Shown here one piece after another: positions 28,401-35,078 of a stretch of DNA of 35,078 nucleotides; positions within the stretch are counted from its first letter, which is position 1; every line of letters begins with the position of its first letter. The position numbers were made by a program, and so were the translations under genes. Source of the DNA: Eoetvoesiella caeni (GTDB lineage Bacteria; Pseudomonadota; Gammaproteobacteria; Burkholderiales; Burkholderiaceae_B); NCBI RefSeq assembly GCF_003315175.1, contig NZ_QNRQ01000012.1:1-35078 (forward strand), in the 5' to 3' direction. Under the pieces are notes generated by a model that saw only the letters and a program-made list of their open reading frames with translations, made no database searches and was not told the origin of the DNA.

Positions 28401-31400
28401 ATACTGGTAACGCTGTACTCGCCCGAGGGCTTATTGAAGAAAACGTAATCGCCCTGCCCGCTGATGCTGCGCAGACTATCCCATTCGCGCCCATCCCGAC
28501 CCAGCACGACCTTATCAAAATTGCCGATCACCGCAATGATGTCGGTCGCGGGAGACTGGTCGCCATAGTTGACGTTGCCGCTGGTTTCCTTCCCAAAGGG
28601 CGGCGCAAACACCTGGCCCGGCAAGCCCGAGGCGCTGACCGAACCATCGTTCAGCACCGTCAGCGTAATGCCCGCGAACGTGAATTGCGTGCCCGCGCCC
28701 GCTTCGGCACCGCCACCTGGAGTCACGTCGCCCAGCGACAACGTCACGACCGGCGCGTCCACCACCGCCACGATGTCGACCTTCAACACCGCCGTCTCGC
28801 CAACGTAATCGCCATCGAAAGGCTTGAAGCTGATCTGCGCATAATCGACCTGTCCGTTGCCCGCACCGCTGCCATCCAGTCCATTCCAGCCCGACTCATT
28901 CGAGCCCGGTACAAAGCGCAACTGCCCCGCCTCAAGCTCGGCGCGCGACACGCTAAAACCGCCCTCGGTCAGATCGACCCGCACCCAGACCGCATCGGCG
29001 ACCCCCGGGTTGCTGGAGTACTCCAGTACGCCAGCGCCCGGCAAACCGGTGATCAGGACACCAAGCTCAGCGGAAGAGCCAGCCACATGGAAGCTATCCC
29101 AACCCAGCACCAGCGGCGTGTCCTCAACCCCTTGAACTTCGCCACCCTGCGCCGCAGGCGCAAGGTTTACGGTGTAGTCGTGAGTTGCATCGGCGATTAT
29201 CGTATTACCCGCCGCATCGCTCGCGGCCACCGAAGCGCTGATAGATGCGTTACCCGCCAGGAGAGAACCGGCCACATCTACTGACCAGCTGTTGCCCTCA
29301 ATAACTAGCGCCGTAACGGTGTGGCCGCCGATCTGAACCGTGACCGTATCGCCAACCTTCGCATCACCACCTACCGAACCGGTGACAGTTACTGTTCCAG
29401 CGGACTCCGCCGCATTGACGATGTTATCGCTCGTCACATCATCGATGCTGATCGTGGCTGCTGCCGCCGTATCTACACTGTATGAATGCGTGGCATCTGC
29501 CGTGGTCTTGTTCCCGGCCGCATCACTGGCCGCGACTGAAGCGCTAATCGACGTATTACCTACCAGGACGGAACCGGCCACATCCACCGACCAAGTGTTG
29601 CCTTCGGCAACCTGAGTCGTAACCGTGTGATCACCAATCTGAATCGTGACGGTGTCGCCGACTTTCGCATCGCCACCCACAGAACCGGTGATCGAAACAG
29701 TGCCTGTGGATTCGGAGAGGTTGACGACATTATCATCCGTCACACCATTAATCGTAATTGACGCCTCAGCGGCGGTATCTACACTATAGGCATGTGTCGC
29801 ATCAGCAGTTGCCGTATTGCCCGCTGCGTCGCTCGCGGCTACCGAAGCGCTAATCAATGCGTTGCCTGCCAGGATGGAGCCAGCGACATTCACCGACCAC
29901 GTGTTGCCCTCTACCACAGTCGTCGTGACAGAATGGGTACCCACCGTCACGGTGACCGTATCGCCCACCTTCGCATCGCCACCGACAGAACCCGTGATCG
30001 AGACTGTGCCTGTGGATTCGGAGAAGTTGACGATGTTATCACTTGTGACATCGTCAACTGTGATCGTTGCACTGGCCACAGTATCAACCGAATAAGCATG
30101 CGTGGCATCCGCCGTGGTGGTATTACCTGCCGCATCGCTGGCCGCGACCAAAGCACTGATCGACGCGTTACCTGCCAGGACGGAACCGGCCACATCTACT
30201 GACCACGTATTGCCCTCAACAACCTGAGTCGTAACTGTGTGATCACCAATAATCACCGTGACCGTGTCGCCGACCTTCGCGTCACCACCTACAGAACCGG
30301 TAATCGAGACCGTGCCAGTAGATTCGGAGAAATTAACGGTGTTATCGCTCGTCACATCATTGATCGTGATCGACGCCTCGGCGGCGGTATCTACGCTATA
30401 GGCATGTGTCGCATCAGCAGTTGCCGTATTGCCCGCTGCGTCGCTCGCAGTCACCGAAGCGCTGATCGACGCATTGCCCGCCAGGACCGAGCCGGCCACA
30501 TCCACCGACCACGTGTTGCCTTCAACAACCTGCGTCGTAACGGTGTGCTCGCCGATCTGAATCGTGACGGTGTCGCCGACCTTAGCGTCACCGCCTACAG
30601 AACCCGTGATGGTTACTGTACCAGCAGATTCCGTCGCATTGACGATGTTATCAGTTGTGATATCGTCAGTTTTGATCGTGGCACTGGCCACTGTATCAAC
30701 CGAATAAGTATGCGTGGCATCCGCCGTGGTGGTATTGCCCGCCGCATCGCTCGCGGCTACCGAAGCACTGATCGATGCGTTACCCGCCAGGACCGAGCCG
30801 GCCACATCCACCGACCACGTGTTGCCTTCGGCAACCTGAGTCGTAACCGAGTGATCACCGATTTGAACTGTAACGCTATCGCCGACTTTCGCGTCGCCGC
30901 CAACAGAACCTGTGATCGATACAGTACCGGTCGATTCAGAGAAGTTGACGATGTTGTCGCTCGTCACGTCGTTAATACTGATCGTGGCTGCTGCAACCGT
31001 GTCCACGCTGTATGCATGCGTGGCGTCTGCCGTCGTCGTATTGCCCGCTGCATCGCTCGCGGCTACCGAAGCGCTAATCGACGCATTGCCTGCCAGAACA
31101 GAACCAGCGACATCCACCGACCACGTGTTGCCCTCAACAACCAGCGTCGTAACGGTGTGTTCGCCAATCTGAACCGTGACGGTATCACCGACCTTCGCGT
31201 CACCACCCACAGAACCGGTGATCGAAACAGTGCCAGTGGATTCGGAGAGGTTGACGGTGTTATCACTTGTGACATCGTCAACTGTGACCGACGCCTCGGC
31301 GACAGTATCTACGCCATAGGCATGCGTCGCATCAGCGGTCGTCGTATTGCCCGCTGCGTCGCTCACAGCCACTGAAGCACTGATCGACGCATTGCCTGCC

Positions 31401-34400
31401 AAAATGGAGCCAGCGACATTCACCGACCAGGTGCTGCCTTCACCAACCTGAGTTGTAACGGTGTGCTCTCCGATCTGAACCGTGACGGTGTCGCCGACCT
31501 TGGCATCGCCACCCACAGAACCAGTAATCGAGACTGTGCCAGCGGCCTCCGTCGCGTTCACAATGTTGTCGATCGTGATGTCATCAATGTCGATCGTAGC
31601 GGTCGCAACCGTGTCCACACTGTATGTCTGTGTGGCATCAGCGGTTGTTGTATTACCCGCCGCGTCGCTCGCGGCTACCGAAGCGCTAATCGACGCATTG
31701 CCTGCCAGAACAGAACCAGCGACATCCACCGACCACGTGTTGCCCTCAACAACCAGCGTCGTAACGGTGTGTTCGCCAATCTGAACCGTGACGGTATCAC
31801 CGACCTTCGCGTCACCACCCACCGTACCGGTGATCGAGACTGTGCCAGCAGCCTCCGTCGCGTTCACAATGTTGTCGTTCGTGATGTCATCAACGCTGAT
31901 CGTGGCTGCTGCAACCGTGTCCACGCTGTATGCATGCGTCGCATCAGCGGTTGTTGTATTGCCCGCTGCATCGCTCGCAGCTACCGAAGCACTGATCGAC
32001 GCATTACCTGCCAGGATGGAGCCGGCCACATTTACTGACCACGTATTGCCTTCGGCAACCTGAGTCGTAACCGTGTGTGCACCGATTTGAATCGTGACCG
32101 TATCGCCCACCTTCGCATCGCCAGCCACTGTACCGGTGACAGTTACTATGCCAGCAGACTCCGTCGCATTGACGATGTTATCGTTCGTCACTTCATCGAT
32201 GCTGATCGTGGCTGCTGCAACCGTGTCCACACTGTATGCATGCGTGGCGTCTGCCGCGCTCGTATTGCCCGCCGCATCACTCGCAGCTACCGAAGCGCTG
32301 ATCGACGCATTGCCCGCCAGGACCGAGCCGGCCACATCCACCGACCACGTGTTGCCTTCAACAACCTGCGTCGTGATGGTGTGATCACCGATTTGAATCG
32401 TGACGGTATCGCCCACCTTCGCGTCACCACCTACAGAACCGGCAATCGAAACCGTGCCAGTAGATTCGGAGAAGTTGACGGTGTTGTCACTTGTGACATC
32501 GTCAACTGTGATCGTGGCACTGGCCACTGTATCAACCGAATAAGCATGCGTGGCATCCGCCGTGGTGGTATTACCTGCCGCATCACTGGCCGCGACCAAA
32601 GCACTGATCGACGCGTTACCTGCCAGGACGGAACCGGCCACATCCACCGACCAAGTGTTGCCTTCGGCAACCTGAGTTGTAACCGTGTGATCACCGATTT
32701 GAATCGTGACGGTGTCGCCGACTTTCGCGTCGCCGCCAACAGAACCTGTGATCGATACAGTACCGGTCGATTCAGAGAAGTTGACGATGTTATCGCTCGT
32801 CACGTCGCTAATACTGATCGTGGCTGCTGCCACCGTGTCCACACTGTATGCATGCGTGGCGTCCGCCGTCGTCGTATTGCCCGCTGCATCGCTCGCAGCT
32901 ACTGAGGCACTGATCGACGCATTGCCCGCCAGGATGGAACCGGCCACATCCACCGACCAGGTATTACCTTCTCCCACTGTCGCCGTGACAGAATGGTCGC
33001 CCACCATCACTGTGACCGTATCACCAACCTTGGCGTCACCGCCCACCGTACCGGTGATCGACACAGTGCCAGTGGATTCGGAGAAATTAACGGTGTTATC
33101 GCTCGTCACATCATTGATCGTGATCGACGCCTCGGCGGCGGTATCTACGCTATAAGTATGCGTTGCATCCGCCGTCGTTGTATTACCTGCTGCATCACTG
33201 GTCGCGACCGAAGCGCTAATCGAAGCGTTATCCGCCAAGATGGAACCCGCCACATCTACTGACCAGGTGTTGCCCTCTACCACAGTCGTCGTGACAGAAT
33301 GGGTACCCACCGTCACGGTGACCGTATCGCCCACCTTCGCATCGCCACCGACAGAACCCGTGATCGAGACTGTGCCTGTGGATTCGGAGAAGTTGACGGT
33401 GTTATCACTTGTGACATCGTCAACTGTGATCGTGGCACTGGCCACCGTATCGACCGAATAAGCATGCGTGGCATCAGCCGTGGTGGTATTGCCCGCCGCA
33501 TCGCTCGCGGCTACCGAAGCACTGATCGACGCATTGCCTGCCAGGATGGAGCCGGCCACATCCACCGACCAGGTGTTGCCCTCAACAACCAGCGTCGTAA
33601 CGGTGTGCTCGCCAATCTGAACCGTGACCGTGTCGCCAACCTTCGCGTCACCGCCCACCGTACCGGTGATCGAGACTGTGCCAGCAGCCTCCGTCGCGTT
33701 CACAATGTTGTCGTTCGTGATGTCATCAACGCTGATCGTGGCTGCTGCAACCGTGTCCACGCTGTATGCATGCGTCGCATCAGCGGTTGTTGTATTGCCC
33801 GCTGCATCGCTCGCAGCCACTGAAGCACTGATCGACGCATTGCCCGTCAGGATGGAGCCAGCGACATCCACCGACCACGTGTTGCCCTCAACAACCTGCG
33901 CCGTAACCGTGTGTTCGCCGATCTGAACCGTGACGGTATCTCCAACCTTCGCATCACCACCCACTGTACCGGTGATCGAGACCGTGCCAGTGGATTCGGA
34001 GAGGTTGACGACATTATCATCCGTCACATCATTAATCGTAATTGACGCCTCAGCGGCGGTGTCTACGCTATAAGTATGCGTGGCATCCGCCGTCGTTGTA
34101 TTACCTGCCGCATCACTCACAGCCACTGAAGCACTGATCGACGCGTTACCTGCCAGGATGGAGCCAGCGACATTCACCGACCAGGTGCTGCCTTCACCAA
34201 CCTGAGTTGTAACGGTGTGCTCTCCGATCTGAACCGTGACGGTGTCGCCGACCTTGGCATCGCCACCCACAGAACCAGTAATCGAGACTGTGCCAGCGGC
34301 CTCCGTCGCGTTCACAATGTTGTCGATCGTGATGTCATCAATGTCGATCGTAGCGGTCGCAACCGTGTCCACACTGTATGTCTGTGTGGCATCAGCGGTT

Positions 34401-35078
34401 GTTGTATTACCCGCCGCGTCGCTCGCGGCTACCGAAGCACTGATCGACGCGTTACCCGCCAGGATGGAACCCGCCACATCCACCGACCACGTGTGGCCCT
34501 CAACAACCAGCGTCGTAACGGTGTGCTCGCCAATCTGAACCGTGACGGTATCTCCAACCTTCGCATCGCCACCCACAGAGCCTGTAATCGAGACCGTGCC
34601 AGTAGATTCCGCCGCATTCACAATATTGTCATTCGTGACATCGTTAATCGTGATCGTGGCCTCGGCAACCGTATCCACACCGTGAGTATGCGTGGTCGAA
34701 ACAACTATTTCGTTACCTGCTGCATCGATTGAAGTGGCGTTGACCACTACCGTCGTATCGGCAACCAGATCGCTCGTTGCAACGTTTACCGCCCAGGTGC
34801 CGTTCGCATCTACCATAGCGACATAATTCTGACCGTTGACTGTGATCGTCACCGTCGTAGCCGCACCGGCCTCCATCGCAATCGTACCGGTCACCGCTAT
34901 CGTTTCCACACCCGATTCGTCTGCGTTGATCACGTTATCGCTGGTGATCGTATCCACCGATACCGTCAACTCAGGAGCAGTCGTGTCCACACTGTAGCCA
35001 TGCGTGGCTGTCGTCGTCGTGCTATTGCCAGCCACATCTGTCGTTGTCACTGAGACACTCAACGAACCAGCCGCAGCC
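25409..35078 (-). CDS. Giant LapA/BrtA-like RTX adhesin, N-terminus beyond the window
   Basis: A surface adhesin for biofilm formation, exported by the LapBCE-type system and controlled by LapG. At least 3,222 residues are visible; the frame is still open at the right edge (last full codon 35075-35077), so the N-terminal retention domain with the LapG site is not seen. In order from the edge: one divergent Ig-like repeat (34631-34939) after the end of another; 18 repeats of 102 residues (29166-34630); two sets of cadherin-like, unknown and Ig-like modules (28760-29160, 28255-28710, 27915-28254; then 27520-27915, 26965-27475, 26583-26910). A jelly-roll-like domain (25865-26550), a short RTX calcium-binding block (25760-25862: GTDGNDILIGGHGSDVLFGG, then AGDDVF) and the type I secretion tail (25409-25760) complete it. 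I see no cysteine. No ribosome-binding site or promoter is in view. Confidence 0.95.
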   Translation of the reverse strand, partial: AAAGSLSVSVTTTDVAGNSTTTTATHGYSVDTTAPELTVSVDTITSDNVINADESGVETIAVTGTIAMEAGAATTVTITVNGQNYVAMVDANGTWAVNVATSDLVADTTVVVNATSIDAAGNEIVVSTTHTHGVDTVAEATITINDVTNDNIVNAAESTGTVSITGSVGGDAKVGDTVTVQIGEHTVTTLVVEGHTWSVDVAGSILAGNASISASVAASDAAGNTTTADATQTYSVDTVATATIDIDDITIDNIVNATEAAGTVSITGSVGGDAKVGDTVTVQIGEHTVTTQVGEGSTWSVNVAGSILAGNASISASVAVSDAAGNTTTADATHTYSVDTAAEASITINDVTDDNVVNLSESTGTVSITGTVGGDAKVGDTVTVQIGEHTVTAQVVEGNTWSVDVAGSILTGNASISASVAASDAAGNTTTADATHAYSVDTVAAATISVDDITNDNIVNATEAAGTVSITGTVGGDAKVGDTVTVQIGEHTVTTLVVEGNTWSVDVAGSILAGNASISASVAASDAAGNTTTADATHAYSVDTVASATITVDDVTSDNTVNFSESTGTVSITGSVGGDAKVGDTVTVTVGTHSVTTTVVEGNTWSVDVAGSILADNASISASVATSDAAGNTTTADATHTYSVDTAAEASITINDVTSDNTVNFSESTGTVSITGTVGGDAKVGDTVTVMVGDHSVTATVGEGNTWSVDVAGSILAGNASISASVAASDAAGNTTTADATHAYSVDTVAAATISISDVTSDNIVNFSESTGTVSITGSVGGDAKVGDTVTIQIGDHTVTTQVAEGNTWSVDVAGSVLAGNASISALVAASDAAGNTTTADATHAYSVDTVASATITVDDVTSDNTVNFSESTGTVSIAGSVGGDAKVGDTVTIQIGDHTITTQVVEGNTWSVDVAGSVLAGNASISASVAASDAAGNTSAADATHAYSVDTVAAATISIDEVTNDNIVNATESAGIVTVTGTVAGDAKVGDTVTIQIGAHTVTTQVAEGNTWSVNVAGSILAGNASISASVAASDAAGNTTTADATHAYSVDTVAAATISVDDITNDNIVNATEAAGTVSITGTVGGDAKVGDTVTVQIGEHTVTTLVVEGNTWSVDVAGSVLAGNASISASVAASDAAGNTTTADATQTYSVDTVATATIDIDDITIDNIVNATEAAGTVSITGSVGGDAKVGDTVTVQIGEHTVTTQVGEGSTWSVNVAGSILAGNASISASVAVSDAAGNTTTADATHAYGVDTVAEASVTVDDVTSDNTVNLSESTGTVSITGSVGGDAKVGDTVTVQIGEHTVTTLVVEGNTWSVDVAGSVLAGNASISASVAASDAAGNTTTADATHAYSVDTVAAATISINDVTSDNIVNFSESTGTVSITGSVGGDAKVGDSVTVQIGDHSVTTQVAEGNTWSVDVAGSVLAGNASISASVAASDAAGNTTTADATHTYSVDTVASATIKTDDITTDNIVNATESAGTVTITGSVGGDAKVGDTVTIQIGEHTVTTQVVEGNTWSVDVAGSVLAGNASISASVTASDAAGNTATADATHAYSVDTAAEASITINDVTSDNTVNFSESTGTVSITGSVGGDAKVGDTVTVIIGDHTVTTQVVEGNTWSVDVAGSVLAGNASISALVAASDAAGNTTTADATHAYSVDTVASATITVDDVTSDNIVNFSESTGTVSITGSVGGDAKVGDTVTVTVGTHSVTTTVVEGNTWSVNVAGSILAGNALISASVAASDAAGNTATADATHAYSVDTAAEASITINGVTDDNVVNLSESTGTVSITGSVGGDAKVGDTVTIQIGDHTVTTQVAEGNTWSVDVAGSVLVGNTSISASVAASDAAGNKTTADATHSYSVDTAAAATISIDDVTSDNIVNAAESAGTVTVTGSVGGDAKVGDTVTVQIGGHTVTALVIEGNSWSVDVAGSLLAGNASISASVAASDAAGNTIIADATHDYTVNLAPAAQGGEVQGVEDTPLVLGWDSFHVAGSSAELGVLITGLPGAGVLEYSSNPGVADAVWVRVDLTEGGFSVSRAELEAGQLRFVPGSNESGWNGLDGSGAGNGQVDYAQISFKPFDGDYVGETAVLKVDIVAVVDAPVVTLSLGDVTPGGGAEAGAGTQFTFAGITLTVLNDGSVSASGLPGQVFAPPFGKETSGNVNYGDQSPATDIIAVIGNFDKVVLGRDGREWDSLRSISGQGDYVFFNKPSGEYSVTSMTVNVNNGIPNIAATVTDHATGLSVRLNNIRGILFGDGDSVGGKDSAPIAGLETQAVGGYVDVEVNVTAMLTDRDGSESLSGITLSGIPAGVTLAGATLLSNGNWFVSNASGLLTLDGHLVMRVPNGTESFSITASATSTELGLVGSESTSTSNASVDVGDLAVNIAPVASGGEVTGSEDAAHLLSWSDFGVTDVDTLEAALGVVITGLPANGSLEQLVNGVWVAVTQGQQLGKADIDGGLRFVPAENQSGSDVYGGSGVGDQQADYAHIAFKPTDGISVGNEATLVVDIAPVADTPDVNVALTRVEIAVPPVAGSEIIQVNGGSGVPGGFDVQDGKIVKVGANVRVWLTEGDTAPEAASSDQIVYYSKGNTHGEGIYSDVFVVHSQSGYFDKQFNQLDSVHGNRGQSATGKDYIFVQQEDGYSYTVTNTTESQGNDINTLNKVEIAYSGPDGSGPLLGKASDKLEGVMFGDGHTAPLTASDATTFETIPGAAGTEVVYQVAVVASVTDTDGSEHLGDLMLTGIPAGATVAIDGSLPAGLALVQVGENWELRWEAGVDNAARQQVDVTLKVTHVPEGTDFTGVTVHVGASEANGSAAQASGSATLDPQEGSVPTHPEGTNSEYVYSDHNLLINGDFSQFANQTQWWTGNNNNGYAAWAHTGPFLGADNKWLMIDRPYVGAWDNSGHDITLSQNVSGVSAGTRLELDIAWNNPNSGSLSNSWNAPKDTGNAMHLEISFGGVVYAVISTPPAGEQVGDSWFASVTAMNGASVNIDKIETWSYDYSTNNGNNGLRPGSLDGFHSLQITLPQDVAASGQLELRWDPQAEGGQYTDDLMVANLKLFQAEIVGGTSHDILVGTDGNDILIGGHGSDVLFGGAGDDVFKWQLGDEDSTPGVDVVKDFGLDASSVNGKDTLDLSDLLTGEHAAGDLSQYLHIGLSQEAGVTSTVISVATHGGLTAEGGGFNHQIVLESVDLMGAYHDQSQLIQSLINEGKLKVDP
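29901..30032 (-). repeat. Exact 132-bp duplication inside the adhesin array, copy A
   Basis: Identical by eye to 33267-33398, eleven units (3,366 bp) away; after one mismatch the identity goes on for some 34 bases. It encodes the strand variant VTVTVGTHSVTTTVVEGN, found only in these two units. Confidence 0.8.
31404..31684 (-). repeat. Exact 281-bp duplication inside the adhesin array, copy A
   Basis: By eye this stretch is identical, base for base, to 34158-34438, nine units (2,754 bp) away. It spans the unit that encodes TQVGEGSTWSVNVAGS and its linker VATATIDIDDITIDN, both of which occur only in these two places. Confidence 0.85.
33267..33398 (-). repeat. Exact 132-bp duplication inside the adhesin array, copy B
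   Basis: Second copy of 29901-30032. Confidence 0.8.
34158..34438 (-). repeat. Exact 281-bp duplication inside the adhesin array, copy B
   Basis: Second copy of 31404-31684. Both ends of the identity are marked by single-base differences that fit the general variation between units. Confidence 0.85.

Larger units (their letters stand above)
29166..34630 (-). repeat. Array of 18 tandem 306-bp repeats encoding 102-residue Ig-like domains
   Basis: Each unit reads approximately DNIVNATEAAGTVSITG, VGGDAKVGDTVTVQIGEH, TVTTQVVEGNTWSVDVAGS, ILAGNASISASVAASDAAGN, TTTADATHAYSVDTVA, plus a variable linker. All units have exactly 102 residues; distances between matching sites are exact multiples of 306 bp (for example 4, 9 and 11 units). 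The last unit (29166 side) keeps only 88 residues before changing into the next domain. Variation is concentrated in the linker (about residues 90-110 across the joint) and in the strand around residues 31-46. This is the bacterial Ig-like (BIg) fold of BapA/LapA-type adhesins. Confidence 0.95.

Noticed and set aside
30239-31375. Long plus-strand open frames (up to 378 codons) across the adhesin repeats
   Set aside because: They are antisense to a clear coding sequence, are repeated with the 306-bp period, are rich in Arg/Asp/His without any recognisable domain, and simply reflect the codon pattern of the repeats.
29166-34630. Regular short-period repeats as a CRISPR array
   Set aside because: The period is 306 bp, units are coding throughout in one frame and there are no spacers.
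35060-35078. AAAG-like residues at the window edge as the LapG cleavage site
   Set aside because: The segment AAAGSLSVSV aligns with the VAGSxLAGNASISASV strand of the repeats, so it is part of an Ig-like unit; the true site should be near the adhesin N-terminus outside the window.

Overview
The window is bacterial chromosome, most likely from a betaproteobacterium of the family Alcaligenaceae (Bordetella/Achromobacter/Pusillimonas relatives). I infer this from the protein sequences and from the gene neighbourhood lysC - tRNA-Ser(GCU) - tilS - accA - DNA glycosylase - cysS, followed by a TPR protein, a cyclophilin, lpxH and uppP, and by the divergent pair suhB/trmJ. No database search was possible, so the genus is open.

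Left part (1-13.4 kb): housekeeping genes. The window opens inside the 3' end of an ISL3-like insertion sequence that abuts the terminator of a tRNA-Ser(GCU) gene. Then, on the minus strand, come lysC (with a likely internal start for a short regulatory subunit) and a tight cysS-glycosylase-accA-tilS operon. A divergent plus-strand cluster encodes a periplasmic TPR protein, a cyclophilin and LpxH (lipid A). UppP, a TerC/CBS/CorC membrane protein, SuhB and a small MscS channel are on the minus strand, and TrmJ is on the plus strand.

Right part (13.8-35 kb): a c-di-GMP/biofilm locus of the Lap type. A membrane sensor with a degenerate GGDEF and an intact EAL domain (a probable c-di-GMP phosphodiesterase) precedes a plus-strand type I secretion operon: TolC/LapE-like outer membrane protein, a 73-residue unknown, a LapB-like ABC transporter, a LapC-like adaptor and a LuxR-type regulator with an atypical receiver. 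Converging on it from the right is a minus-strand operon. It carries a giant RTX adhesin (at least 3,222 residues, N-terminus outside the window, 18 near-identical 102-residue Ig-like repeats), then the LapG-type periplasmic protease, then a LapD-like membrane protein.

In the known Lap system, LapD senses cytoplasmic c-di-GMP through a degenerate EAL domain and then sequesters LapG, so the adhesin stays on the surface. The LapD here keeps the periplasmic domain and a degenerate GGDEF but has no EAL domain and no room for one. How c-di-GMP would reach LapG in this organism is therefore unclear; this is the most interesting point in the window. Other points are the homogenised repeats of the adhesin with exact internal duplications, two related uncharacterised modules and a possible carbohydrate-binding domain near its C-terminus, and a cluster of DnaA-box-like sites at 13.5-13.6 kb.
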